Below are positions 40,744 through 49,433 of a DNA stretch of 64,000 nt, piece after piece. Source of the stretch: Massilia sp. BSC265 (GTDB taxonomy: Bacteria; Pseudomonadota; Gammaproteobacteria; Burkholderiales; Burkholderiaceae_D); contig NZ_JPXI01000025.1 of NCBI RefSeq assembly GCF_000740675.1, positions 62,001 through 126,000 of the forward strand, in the 5' to 3' direction. How positions within the stretch are numbered: position 1 is the first letter of the stretch; each line of letters opens with the position of its first letter. Made by a program: the position numbers and the translations under genes. Under the pieces are notes generated by a model. The model saw only the letters and a list, made by a program, of their open reading frames with translations, had not been told where the DNA came from and ran no database searches.

Positions 40744-41473
40744 CCTGGACGATACGCTGTTCCAGACCTTCGAGAAGTGCGCTGCCGCGGACGCCCTCGA
40801 GCCGGCCGCCTATTACAAGGACGGCAGCATCTGCTCCTACACCACGCGCGCCCAGCGCGCCTTCCTGAGTTTCGTGCAGGACGGGATGACGGTGATCCCG
40901 ACCACCGCGCGCGACCATGACGGCCTGCGCCGCGTGCACCTGCCTTTCGACAGCTACGCCGTCATCAACTACGGCGGCGTCGTGTTGCAGCCCGGCGGCG
41001 GCGCCGACATGCCCTGGCTGGAAGGGATGCGCAGCGCCATGCACGCAGCCCTGCCCGGCCTGCAGGAACTGGCGCGGCACATCGACGACCATGCGCAGCG
41101 TACCGGCCTCAAGGGCCGGGCGCGCATGATCGAGGATTTCGCCACGCCCTTCTTCCTGGTCGTGAAAGACCCGGACAAGCGCCACGAGCGCCTGGCGCCG
41201 GTCGAGATTGATGTGGTGCGCCCCTGGATCGCGGACGGCCATCCCGACTACGTCGTGCACCGCAACGGCAACAACCTGGCGATCCTGCCAAAGGTGCTCG
41301 ACAAGGCCAACGCCGTGGCCCATGTCACGGCGCTGCTGCGCGCCGAGCACGGCGACATCGTCACCTTCGGCATGGGCGACAGCCGCTCGGACGCGCGCTT
41401 CATGGCCGCCTGCGACTACGCCATCGTCCCGCGCGCCACCCAGCTGGCGCGCCTGACCGTGGAGGCGCTGTGA
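40721..41473 (+). CDS. HAD-family phosphatase of the ter operon
   Basis: The 250-residue protein is best started at the TTG codon at 40721, which gives MKKFLFADLDDTLF with the catalytic DxD motif near residue 8, as in the family; no ATG fits. It overlaps the PRTase gene by 23 bases. Further motifs are TTARDHDGL, a C2-type cap, and GMGDSRSDARFM. It should remove a phosphate from the pathway intermediate (inference). Its stop overlaps the GTG start of the next gene. Confidence 0.85.
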   Translation: MKKFLFADLDDTLFQTFEKCAAADALEPAAYYKDGSICSYTTRAQRAFLSFVQDGMTVIPTTARDHDGLRRVHLPFDSYAVINYGGVVLQPGGGADMPWLEGMRSAMHAALPGLQELARHIDDHAQRTGLKGRARMIEDFATPFFLVVKDPDKRHERLAPVEIDVVRPWIADGHPDYVVHRNGNNLAILPKVLDKANAVAHVTALLRAEHGDIVTFGMGDSRSDARFMAACDYAIVPRATQLARLTVEAL

Positions 41474-42558
41474 GCTTCCCGGGCAGCTACCGCCCCGGCG
41501 AGGTGGACTTCCTGCTCACGCGTCTGCAGGCGCAGGAATTCACCAGCGTGGCGGATAAAGAACGCCTGATCCAGTCGGGCCTGCGGCACTACAGCCAGAT
41601 GCTGTCGCCGGAATCGGCACCCTCGCCGCGCTACATGGCCGTGTTCGAGGATGCCTGCCGCGCCAACAACACGCGCATGGCGGCGGACTGCCTGCGGCTG
41701 GCCACGCTCGTCGACGAACGGCGTACCGGCCCCATCACCATCGTCTCGCTGGCGCGCGCGGGCACGCCGGTGGGCGTGGTGGTGGCGCGGCTGCTGCGCG
41801 AGGTGTTCCAGCGCGAGACGATCCACTATTCGGTATCGATCGTGCGCGACCGCGGTATCGACCGGGCCGCCCTGCGCCACATCCTGGCCAAGGGCCATGC
41901 GCCGGAATCGATCGCTTTTGTGGACGGCTGGACCGGCAAGGGCGTGATCGCGCGCGAGCTGGCGCTGTCCGTATCGGCCTTCAATGCGGCGCACTCGACC
42001 GGCATCGACAACGGCCTGTACGTGCTGGCGGACCTGGCCGGCGCAGCTGCCGTCGCGGCCTCGGGCGACGACTACCTGATCCCCTCGAGCATCCTGAACG
42101 CCACGGTATCCGGGCTGGTAAGCCGCACGGTGCTGGACGAGCGGATCGGGCCGGACGACTTCCACGGCTGCATCTATTACAGTGAACTCGCGCCGCATGA
42201 CCGGTCGCAGCGCTTTGTCGACACGCTGGTGGCGCTCGCGCTCGAGCAGGCAGGCAGCCAGCCGGCCGGCGCCGAGCCGCTGGACGCGAAGGCGGCCGCC
42301 GAGCGCTCGCGTGTGTATCTTGAGGGTGCGATGGCACGCTACGGCATTGCAGACGTGAACCTCATCAAGCCCGGCATCGGCGAAGCGACCCGGGTGCTGC
42401 TGCGCCGCGTGCCGCGCCTGCTGGTGCTGCGCCAGCCCGGCGGCCCGGACGTGGCCCACCTCGAAGTGCTGGCCGAAGAAAAACAGGTGCCGGTCGCGAT
42501 CGACCCGCTTCTCCCCTATCACGCAGTTTCCCTGATCAGGAGTGCATCAGATGGTTAA
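41470..42558 (+). CDS. StiP/PRTase_1-type protein with C-terminal PELOTA-like RNA-binding domain
   Basis: The 362-residue protein starts at a GTG overlapping the HAD stop by four bases. The N-terminal two thirds form a divergent PRTase (ITIVSLARAGTPVGVVVARLL, then FVDGWTGKGVIARE in the PRPP-loop position), known in databases as StiP. The last 90 residues (LIKPGIGEATRVLLRRVPRL, ending LPYHAVSLIR) match the PELOTA-type RNA-binding extension typical of ter operons. The 'cysteine protease' name sometimes used for StiP is not supported by anything I see here. Confidence 0.82.
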   Translation: MSFPGSYRPGEVDFLLTRLQAQEFTSVADKERLIQSGLRHYSQMLSPESAPSPRYMAVFEDACRANNTRMAADCLRLATLVDERRTGPITIVSLARAGTPVGVVVARLLREVFQRETIHYSVSIVRDRGIDRAALRHILAKGHAPESIAFVDGWTGKGVIARELALSVSAFNAAHSTGIDNGLYVLADLAGAAAVAASGDDYLIPSSILNATVSGLVSRTVLDERIGPDDFHGCIYYSELAPHDRSQRFVDTLVALALEQAGSQPAGAEPLDAKAAAERSRVYLEGAMARYGIADVNLIKPGIGEATRVLLRRVPRLLVLRQPGGPDVAHLEVLAEEKQVPVAIDPLLPYHAVSLIRSASDG

Positions 42559-43444
42559 GTCTTTGGGCGCGTCGCTGTACGTGCCTGCCAATCACAAGGA
42601 CCTGGCTGGTATCGCCAACGGCGAGAAGCTGCCGGACGCGCGCTCCCTCATCTTCTGCCTCGAGGACGCCATCGCCGACCGCGAGCTGAGCTGGTCCCTG
42701 TTCAACCTCTCGGTGGTGCTGGCGAACATGCGCAGCGACGTCACGGCCGAGCGTTTCGTCCGGGTGCGCAATCCGGACGTGATGGCGCGCGTGCTGGCCA
42801 TGCCGGGGGCCGAGAAGCTGACCGGTTTCGTGCTGCCGAAGATCACGCGCCACAACTTCGAGACCTATTTCCGCCTCGTGCGCGACACAAGCCATGTGCT
42901 GATGCCGACGCTGGAGACGGCGGAAGTGTTCAGCGACAGCGAGATGCAGCAACTGCGCGCCGTGTTCGAAGCGCCGGGCGTGCGCCACCGCATCCTGGCC
43001 CTGCGCATCGGCGGCAACGACCTGCTCGCCCTGCTGGGCCTGCGCCGGCCGCGCGGCATGACGATCTACCGCACACCGCTCGGCCCAGTCATCGCACGCC
43101 TGGTAACGACTTTCCGCCCCTGGGGCTTCGCGCTGACGGCGCCGGTGTTCGAATACCTCGACCTGCCCGAGCTGCTCGACCAGGAGGTGCTGGAAGACCT
43201 CGCCCACGGCATGGTCGGCAAGACCGCGATCCACCCGACCCAGATCGGCCCGATCGAGCGGCACTACCAGGTGCGCCCGCAAGACCTGGCGGTGGCGCGC
43301 GCCATCCTCGACGACGCCAGCCCCGCCGTGTTCCGCATGAACGACGCGATGTGCGAAGTCGCCACCCACCGCGCCTGGGCCGAACGCCTGGTCGAACAAT
43401 CGCACCGCTTCGGCTCGCGCTCAATGGAAGGAGAACCCTCATGA
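42551..43444 (+). CDS. HpcH/HpaI-CitE-like C-C bond lyase of the ter operon
   Basis: The 297-residue TIM-barrel enzyme starts at the ATG at 42551, eight bases after AGGAG; a GTG nine bases earlier is less likely. It overlaps the previous gene by eight bases. Motifs are SLYVPANHKDL, FCLEDAIADRE (metal-binding acids), FVRVRNPD, VLPKIT, MPTLETAE and GKTAIHPTQIGPIERHY, all typical of the citrate-lyase beta family. The usual reaction is aldol or thioester C-C cleavage or formation on a 2-oxo acid or CoA ester; the substrate here is unknown. Confidence 0.88.
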   Translation: MVKSLGASLYVPANHKDLAGIANGEKLPDARSLIFCLEDAIADRELSWSLFNLSVVLANMRSDVTAERFVRVRNPDVMARVLAMPGAEKLTGFVLPKITRHNFETYFRLVRDTSHVLMPTLETAEVFSDSEMQQLRAVFEAPGVRHRILALRIGGNDLLALLGLRRPRGMTIYRTPLGPVIARLVTTFRPWGFALTAPVFEYLDLPELLDQEVLEDLAHGMVGKTAIHPTQIGPIERHYQVRPQDLAVARAILDDASPAVFRMNDAMCEVATHRAWAERLVEQSHRFGSRSMEGEPS

Positions 43445-44685
43445 ACCTGTTTTCGCGTGGCCAGAAAGGCAAGCTGGCGGACCTCGGCACCGGCAGCGCT
43501 TTTACCGTCGAGGTCGATATCCAGGCCCCCGGCCTGTCGGTCGACGTGTCCTGCTTCGGGCTCGATGTAGCGGAGCGCCTGTCGGATGAGCGCTACATGG
43601 TGTTCTACAACCAGCTGGCCAGCCCCGAAGGCGCGGTGCGGCTCGAGCTGGCCGGGTCGCTGGCCCGTTTCGCCGTGAACCTCGATTCGCTGCCGGCGAC
43701 GATCGCGAAGCTGGTTTTCGTCGCCGCCATCGACGGCACCCAGACCATGCGCTCGCTCGGCGCCTGCGCCCTGAATCTCGGTAGCGTAGTGCGCTTCCCC
43801 TGGTCGGGCGCCGACTTCGGCGACGAGAAAGCGGTCATCGTGGCCGAGCTGTACCGGCGCGACGGATCGTGGCGTTTCGGCGCGGTCGGCCAGGGTTTCA
43901 ATGGCGGGCTGTCCGCGCTGCTGGCGCATTTCGGTGGTACCGAGGCGAAGCCTGCCGCCGCTCCTGCTCCCATCCCGGCTCCCCCGGCCGCGCCGGCGCA
44001 GCCCAGGGTCTCGCTGTCGAAGGTAACGCTGGAGAAGCGCGGCGACAAGGTCTCGCTCGACAAGCGCGCCGGCCGCGGCTTCGGCCGCATCCACGTGAAC
44101 CTGAACTGGAACCAGTCGGCGGCCGCCGCCCCGCCACAGCCCGCTAAAACCGGCTTCTTCGACAAGCTGATCGGCGGCGGCATTGGCGCCGGCCGCAAGG
44201 GCCGCGGCGGCATCGACCTCGACCTCGGCTGCATGTACGAGCTGGCCGACGGCCGGCGCGGACTGGTGCAGGCGCTCGGCAACGCCTGGGGCGACTTCGA
44301 ACGCGAGCCCTTCATCCGCCTGGATGCCGACGACCGCACCGGCGCGGCAACCGGCGGCGAGAATCTGTACATCAACGGCGAGCGCTTCGACGCGATCCGG
44401 CGCGCGCTGATCTTTTCCTTCATCTACGAAGGCGTGCCCAACTGGGCGGCGACCGACGGCGTGGTGACCATTTCCGCACCCGACCAGGCGCCGATCGAGG
44501 TGCGCCTGGACGGCGGCGGCAACCAGATGATGTGCGCGATCGCGCTGATCGAGAACCGCAACGGGGCCCTAGTGGTCACCAAACTGGCCGAATACTTCCA
44601 GCAGCAGGGCGGCACCAGCGCGCACGAGCTGATGGACCGCCACTTCGGTTTCGGGCTGCGCTGGAAGACCGGAACGAAGGGCTGA
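43441..44685 (+). CDS. Tandem-TerD protein (TerA-like)
   Basis: The 414-residue protein ends the ter operon and overlaps the lyase gene by four bases. Its N-terminal TerD-like domain (about 1-165, ending AVGQGFNGGLSALLAHFGG) lacks most of the acidic calcium ligands. A Pro/Ala linker follows (residues about 168-185, PAAAPAPIPAPPAAPAQP). The second domain (about 210-410) keeps acidic segments (GGIDLDLGCMYELADG) and HFGFGLRWKTG. The arrangement is that of TerA-type proteins. It may scaffold or sense metal together with TerD (inference). Confidence 0.85.
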   Translation: MNLFSRGQKGKLADLGTGSAFTVEVDIQAPGLSVDVSCFGLDVAERLSDERYMVFYNQLASPEGAVRLELAGSLARFAVNLDSLPATIAKLVFVAAIDGTQTMRSLGACALNLGSVVRFPWSGADFGDEKAVIVAELYRRDGSWRFGAVGQGFNGGLSALLAHFGGTEAKPAAAPAPIPAPPAAPAQPRVSLSKVTLEKRGDKVSLDKRAGRGFGRIHVNLNWNQSAAAAPPQPAKTGFFDKLIGGGIGAGRKGRGGIDLDLGCMYELADGRRGLVQALGNAWGDFEREPFIRLDADDRTGAATGGENLYINGERFDAIRRALIFSFIYEGVPNWAATDGVVTISAPDQAPIEVRLDGGGNQMMCAIALIENRNGALVVTKLAEYFQQQGGTSAHELMDRHFGFGLRWKTGTKG

Positions 44686-44730
44686 ACGCGTCGACAGGCG
44701 GCCTGCCGCCGCGGGCCTGGCATCCGGCGC

Positions 44731-45270
44731 TCAGCGTGCGTTACGGTAGGCCGCTGCGGTGGTGGGCCGCGCCGAGTTGTGCTCCTTGAAGATCTTCCAG
44801 CCATCGGCCGTGCAGCGCCACAGGATCGAGGTGCGCGAGATCAGGTACATGGCATCGCCCTGCTTCGGCGTCACTTCGAACACGAATTCCATCACCGAGT
44901 GGCTGTAGCCGGGGCCCGCGGCAATCACGCCCGGCTGTTCGGTGATCTTGTGGTGCACGCTCTTGAACTTGGGAACCAGTCCATACCAGACCTTGCCGTA
45001 GTCGTCCGCCGTGTGGCGCACCTTGAGCTCCGGATCGAAATCGTCGAACAGGTTCAGGTCGCGGCTGTCGAAGTCATAGTATTTGCCGAGGTCTTTCCTG
45101 AAATTGAAGTCCGGATCGCCGGCATCGCGTTCCCAGCCGATCATCAGCCAGTCGCGGTGAAGCTGGGCGACGCCTTCCTTGCCGGTGCTCGCGCAATCGG
45201 TGCGGACGTCTGCGGCAAACGTCGAGGAGCAGGCAATACCAAGGGCCAGTGCGAGTGCGCTTTTCAACAT
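44731..45270 (-). CDS. Exported SnoaL/NTF2-like protein, function unknown
   Basis: The 179-residue protein has a signal peptide (LKSALALALGIACSSTFA) and an NTF2-like alpha+beta body. A start helix (VAQLHRDWLMIGWERD) is followed by FDDFDPELKVRHTADDYGKVW, then SVMEFVFEVTPKQGD and ISRTSILWRCTADGWKIFKEHNS, typical of ketosteroid-isomerase-like small domains. No catalytic residue can be assigned. It is a single gene, convergent with the ter operon, 45 bases away. Confidence 0.7.
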   Translation of the reverse strand: MLKSALALALGIACSSTFAADVRTDCASTGKEGVAQLHRDWLMIGWERDAGDPDFNFRKDLGKYYDFDSRDLNLFDDFDPELKVRHTADDYGKVWYGLVPKFKSVHHKITEQPGVIAAGPGYSHSVMEFVFEVTPKQGDAMYLISRTSILWRCTADGWKIFKEHNSARPTTAAAYRNAR

Positions 45271-45432
45271 TTTTCCACCTCTCTATCAATGGGTTCACTT
45301 TGGAAGCGGAACCGGCCGGCTTGCAGAGCCTTGCCTGATATTCCGCTGCCGTGATGAGAAGTATAGGAATTCTTACTCTGGGAGAGGTATCAGGATCATC
45401 GACAGTTCTTGCCTAATCCTCTACCGTCTTGC

Positions 45433-46334
45433 TCAGGCAGGCGAAGGCTGGCGCCAGCGCAGCGCCTCGATCAGCGCCGCGACTGCCGGCGCAAGCTGGC
45501 GCCGCCCAGGGAAGTAGAGATAGAAGCCGGGCTCCGCGGGACACCAGCTCTTGAGGAGCCGTACGAGGCGCCCGTCCACCAGCTCGGCGCGCGCATGCTC
45601 TTCGAACAGGTAGGCGATGCCCAGGCCGTCGATCGCCGCGAGCCGCATCAGGTCGGCATCGTTGGACACGATCGGGCCGTCGACGCGCACTTCCAGCCGC
45701 CGTCCTTCCTGGGCGAATTCCCACGCATACAGCGCGCCCGTGCTGGGCAGGCGGTAGTTGATGCAGCGGTGTCCCCCAGCTCGCGCGGCGTGCGCGGCGC
45801 CGGGTGGCGCGCCAGGTAAGCCGGCGAGGCCACCACGGCGACACGCACGTCCGGCCCGATGCGCACGGCCACCATGTCCTTGTCGACCTGTTCGCCGAAG
45901 CGGATGCCGGCATCGAAACGCTCCGCCACGATATCGACGAAGCGGTCGTTGATGTCGATCTCGACCTGGATATCCGGATACGCGGTCAGGAAACCCGCCA
46001 GCTTGGGCTGTACGACCGATAGCGCCAGGCGGCCCATGGTGATGCGCACAGTGCCGGAAGGCGTGTCCCGGCGCGTCCCGAGCAGGGCCGGTCCGGTATC
46101 GATGTCGGCGAAAGCGGAGCGTAGCGTGTCCAGCAGCTCTTCCCCCGCCGCGGTCGTGCCCACGCTGCGCGTGGTCCTGGCCAGCAGGCGCACGCCGAGC
46201 CGCGCCTCGAGCGCTTTCATCGCATGGCTGAGCGCGGACTGGGACATGCCCAGGCGCGCAGCCGCCTTCGTGAAACTGCGTTCCTCGGCCACGACTGCGA
46301 GGGCCGCCAGGTCATCCAGGTCGCCACGGTTCAT
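45433..46334 (-). pseudogene. LysR-family regulator, frameshifted
   Basis: The N-terminal 190 residues are a normal LysR regulator (MNRGDLDDLAALAVVAEERSFTKAAARLG, in part). At about 45766-45777, in a G/C run, the frame shifts; a single missing base explains it. The effector-domain tail continues in another frame (VSNDADLMRLAAIDGLGIAYLFEEHA) to 45433. It is either a recent inactivation or a sequencing error. The start codon abuts a truncated SDR gene on the other strand, its probable former target. Confidence 0.8.
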
Positions 46335-46845
46335 TTATGCACCACTCGGCGGCCGGCGTCGCGGGCTTTGCCGGCGCCTCGGCCTATTCCGCATCCAAGT
46401 TCGCGGTCGAAGGCCTGAGCGAGGCGCTGGCGCAGGAAATTGCCCCCTTGGGCATCAGGTTGACAATCGTCGAACCGGGCTATTTCCGCACCGACTTCCT
46501 GTCCCCGCGCTCGCTGCGCATCGGCGCCGCGGCCCTGTCCGACTACGCCCCCGCACGCGACCGGATCCGTGCGTTCTTCGAAGCGCGCAACGGGCGCCAG
46601 GTGGGCGACCCGGAGCGGCTGGCGCGCGCGCTGGTCACGCTGGTGAACAATCCGCAACCGCCCCTGCGCTTCCTGGCCGGCACGGCGGCATCGGATGCCG
46701 CCCTCCAAAGCTGGACCGGATGCGCGCCGACATCGACGCCTGGCGCGAGCTGTCGACTGGCACCGACGGCGCCTATGCCGACAGCCGGCAATGGCAGCCG
46801 CCGGCCCAGGATCACAGGCGCAGCACCATCAGCGCTTCGTCGTAG
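46335..46845 (+). pseudogene. SDR family dehydrogenase remnant, 5'-truncated and frameshifted
   Basis: The readable part begins inside an SDR at the active-site region (AGFAGASAYSASKFAVEGLSEALA, in part, with YxxxK) and runs through VEPGYFRTDF. The NAD-binding N-terminal half, about 130 residues, is absent. Near 46706-46711 one base appears missing and the tail (LDRMRADIDAWRELSTGTD) continues in another frame to the stop at 46845. It abuts the LysR start, so a deletion removed the intergenic region and the first half of the SDR. Confidence 0.8.
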
Positions 46846-47318
46846 AACCTGCCGCCAACCTGCATGGCATCGGGCTCGCGACCATAGGTCTCGAAGCCCA
46901 TTGCACGGTACAAGCCCGCGGCGCGCGGATTCTCGACGTTGACGCTGAGGTGGATTTGCCTGACGCCGGCGCAGCGCGCATGGTCGAATAGGGCCTGCAG
47001 CAGGCGGCGTGCGATGCCGCCGCCGCGCCGTTCGGGGTGCACGAACACCCCCCACAGGATTCCCTTGTGCGCCACCTGCACCAGGGCTTCACGGCGCAGG
47101 CCGGCAATGCCGACGAGTATCCCGTCCTGGTAGGCGCCGAACACCACCCCGTGCGTCGTTTCCGTGATCCGCGCCCGCACCTGTTCGGGGCTGCGGCTGC
47201 TTTCTTCTTCATAGGTCGGATAGATCGCCTCGGGCATGTCGGCGATCGAGCGCAGGCGCAGGGCGTGGAAGGCTTCCCATTCATCGGGACGCAAGGGACG
47301 GAACTGGATGTCGGGCAT
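46812..47318 (-). CDS. GNAT-family N-acetyltransferase
   Basis: The 168-residue protein is started at MPDIQFRPLRPDEWEAF; the longer frame upstream is less likely. GNAT features are the acetyl-CoA loop VHPERRGGGIARRLL and the C-terminal NVENPRAAGLYRAMGFETYG. It transfers an acetyl group to an amine of unknown identity in the cytoplasm. Its end overlaps the SDR pseudogene tail. Confidence 0.87.
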   Translation of the reverse strand: MPDIQFRPLRPDEWEAFHALRLRSIADMPEAIYPTYEEESSRSPEQVRARITETTHGVVFGAYQDGILVGIAGLRREALVQVAHKGILWGVFVHPERRGGGIARRLLQALFDHARCAGVRQIHLSVNVENPRAAGLYRAMGFETYGREPDAMQVGGRFYDEALMVLRL

Positions 47319-47394
47319 AAAGTAAAACCTGGTACGGAAACGAACGAAGCCGGCAGGAGAACAGTCGTCCCCTACCGGCATGCCGGCTACGATA

Positions 47395-48363
47395 TCACGG
47401 CAACAAAATCGCTGCACCGCTCAGGCGCCGTGCCGCGATGTCCTCGTGGGCCAGCACGGCGTCCTGCAGGCGGTAGCGTGTCGGCACCGTCTCGCCGAAC
47501 ACGCCGTCCTTCATCGCCGCAAACAGGGTCGCGCTGGCCAGTTCCAGTTCCTGGCGTTCGCCCACGTACTGGCCGGTGCTGGGCTGCACGTAGCGGATGC
47601 CCCGCACGGCGAGCGCCGCCTTGTCCACGAGCGGGTTGCCGGATGCGTTACCGACGTGGACCAGGTGGCCGCCGTCGCGCAGCGCCAGTACCGATTGAGC
47701 AAAGGTGGTCTTGCCGACCAGTTCATACACGACATCGACGCCGCGGCCGCCGTTCAGCGCACGGGCCTTGTCGGCCAGCTGCGGGTCGCTCGCATCGAGC
47801 ACGTGCTCGATGCCCCAGGAGCGCACCAGCCCGGCCTTGTCGCTGCTGCCCACGGTGGCGATCACGGTGGCGCCCAGAGATTTGGCCCAGCGCGCCACCA
47901 TTGAGCCGACGCCGCCGGCTGCCGCGTGCACCAGCACCGTTTCGCCCGGCTGCAGGCGGTGTGCGCCGAACAGCATCATCCAGGCCGTCAGGCCCTTGGT
48001 GAAGGTGGCGGCGGCGGTGTCGGAGGCGATCTCGCGCGGCAGCTTGACCAGGTGCTGTGCCTCGATCAGGCGTTCGCTCGAGTAGGCGCCGAAGGAGAAG
48101 AAGTAGGCGGCGCGGTCACCCGGCTGGACGTGGGTCACGCCTTCGCCCACGGCCACGACCTCGCCCGCCCCTTCCACGCCCATGGCCAGCGGCAGCGGTA
48201 CGTTGAAGGCGCCGGAGCGGAACAGCGTGTCGACGAAATTCACGCCGATCGCCTGGTGGCGCAGGTGCACCTGGCCGCGGCCTGGACGCTTGACTTCGGG
48301 TGCTGCTTCGAGGCGCATGACGGAGGACTGGCCGGTTTCGGTGATGCGGATCTGCTGGTTCAT
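47395..48363 (-). CDS. Zinc-independent MDR-type quinone oxidoreductase
   Basis: The 322-residue protein starts at MNQQIRITETGQS after an AAAGGGG ribosome site. It has a GroES-like fold and a Rossmann nucleotide site (VLVHAAAGGVGSMVARWAKSLGA, in part), as in NADPH:quinone reductases, and lacks the catalytic zinc cysteines of alcohol dehydrogenases. It reduces quinones or enones with NADPH. It is divergent from a LysR gene across a 143-base gap with a conserved operator-like motif. Confidence 0.9.
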   Translation of the reverse strand: MNQQIRITETGQSSVMRLEAAPEVKRPGRGQVHLRHQAIGVNFVDTLFRSGAFNVPLPLAMGVEGAGEVVAVGEGVTHVQPGDRAAYFFSFGAYSSERLIEAQHLVKLPREIASDTAAATFTKGLTAWMMLFGAHRLQPGETVLVHAAAGGVGSMVARWAKSLGATVIATVGSSDKAGLVRSWGIEHVLDASDPQLADKARALNGGRGVDVVYELVGKTTFAQSVLALRDGGHLVHVGNASGNPLVDKAALAVRGIRYVQPSTGQYVGERQELELASATLFAAMKDGVFGETVPTRYRLQDAVLAHEDIAARRLSGAAILLP

Positions 48364-48450
48364 GGTGGACCCCTTTGTTGGGTGGTGGTTGGATGAGTCC
48401 ATCTTAGGCAATCACGCGTCGTGGATAAACCGGCAGATCGAGGCTGCACT

Positions 48451-48470
48451 ATTCCCGATTCGGTGATAAT
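48451..48470 (+). promoter_or_regulatory. Operator-like motif ATTCCCG-n3-CGG-n-GATAA, copy 1
   Basis: This 20-base motif lies 36 bases before the LysR start at 48507 and 87 bases before the divergent MDR gene. The same pattern recurs twice near 58.5 kb. It has the size and T-n11-A style of a LysR-type site. Confidence 0.55.
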
Positions 48471-48506
48471 CTGCTTCGCTCGCACGAACGACAAGGAGAA
48501 GCGTCC

Positions 48507-49433
48507 ATGGATTACCTCACCGCGGTGCGCGCCTTCGTGCGTGTGGTCGAGAGCGGCAGCTTTGCCAGGGCAGCCGACTCGCTGCAACTGCCGCGCAACT
48601 CGGTGACCAAGCTGGTGCAGTCCCTGGAAGCCCACCTGCGCATCAAGCTGCTCAACCGCACCACGCGGCGAGTCTCGATGACGAGCGATGGCGCCGCCTA
48701 CTATGAACGCATGGCGCGCCTGCTGGAAGAATGGGACGAGGTCGAGGACGAACTGGCGCGCGCGCGCAGCCATCCGCGCGGACGCCTGCGGGTGGACATG
48801 GGCACCACCATCGCGTCGCTGCTCCTGATTCCCACGCTGGCGCAGTTTCACGTGCGCTATCCCGACGTCCAGCTCGACATCGGCGCCAGCGACCGTCCGG
48901 TGGACCTGGTGGGCGAACGGGTGGACTGCGTGATCCGGGCCGGCACCGTGAGCGACCCGTCGCTGATTGCGCGCCAGCTCGGCAATCTGCCGCAGACAAC
49001 CGTTGCCACGCCCGGCTATCTCGAAACGCATGGCGTGCCGGGCGACCCGAGCGATCTCGAGACCGGCCACCAGCTGATCCGCTACACCTACGCCGGCTCG
49101 ACCCGGCAGCTGCCGATCGTGCTGGCCCGCGATGGGCAATCGGTCACGGTGCGAGGAAGCCACTTCGTCTCGGTCAACGACAGCGGCGCGATGCTGGCGG
49201 CGACCCTGGCGGGCCTCGGGATCATGCACGGCCCGGCCTTCATCACCGGACGCCACGTGGACAGCGGCGCGCTGGTGCAGGTGCTGGGCGACTGGCAGGC
49301 GCCCGCCGTGCCGATCTACATCGTGTACCCGGCCAACCGGCACCTGAGCGCCCGCGTGCGGGTCTTCGTCGACTGGATGCTGGAACTGTTCCGCAACAGC
49401 CCTTACACGCTGCCGCCCGGTCCCGCTTCCTGA
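48507..49433 (+). CDS. LysR-family transcriptional regulator
   Basis: The 308-residue regulator has the N-terminal HTH (MDYLTAVRAFVRVVESGSFARAADSLQLPRNSVTKLVQSLEAH, in part) and a type 2 periplasmic-binding effector domain. AAGGAG lies eight bases before the ATG. It is the likely regulator of the divergent MDR quinone reductase. Its 3' end overlaps the convergent LysR gene by 31 bases. Confidence 0.92.
   Translation: MDYLTAVRAFVRVVESGSFARAADSLQLPRNSVTKLVQSLEAHLRIKLLNRTTRRVSMTSDGAAYYERMARLLEEWDEVEDELARARSHPRGRLRVDMGTTIASLLLIPTLAQFHVRYPDVQLDIGASDRPVDLVGERVDCVIRAGTVSDPSLIARQLGNLPQTTVATPGYLETHGVPGDPSDLETGHQLIRYTYAGSTRQLPIVLARDGQSVTVRGSHFVSVNDSGAMLAATLAGLGIMHGPAFITGRHVDSGALVQVLGDWQAPAVPIYIVYPANRHLSARVRVFVDWMLELFRNSPYTLPPGPAS

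Noticed and set aside
41470..42558. Cysteine protease function for the StiP-like protein
   Set aside because: No Cys/His catalytic pair in a protease context is seen; the PRPP-loop-like motif supports the PRTase fold.
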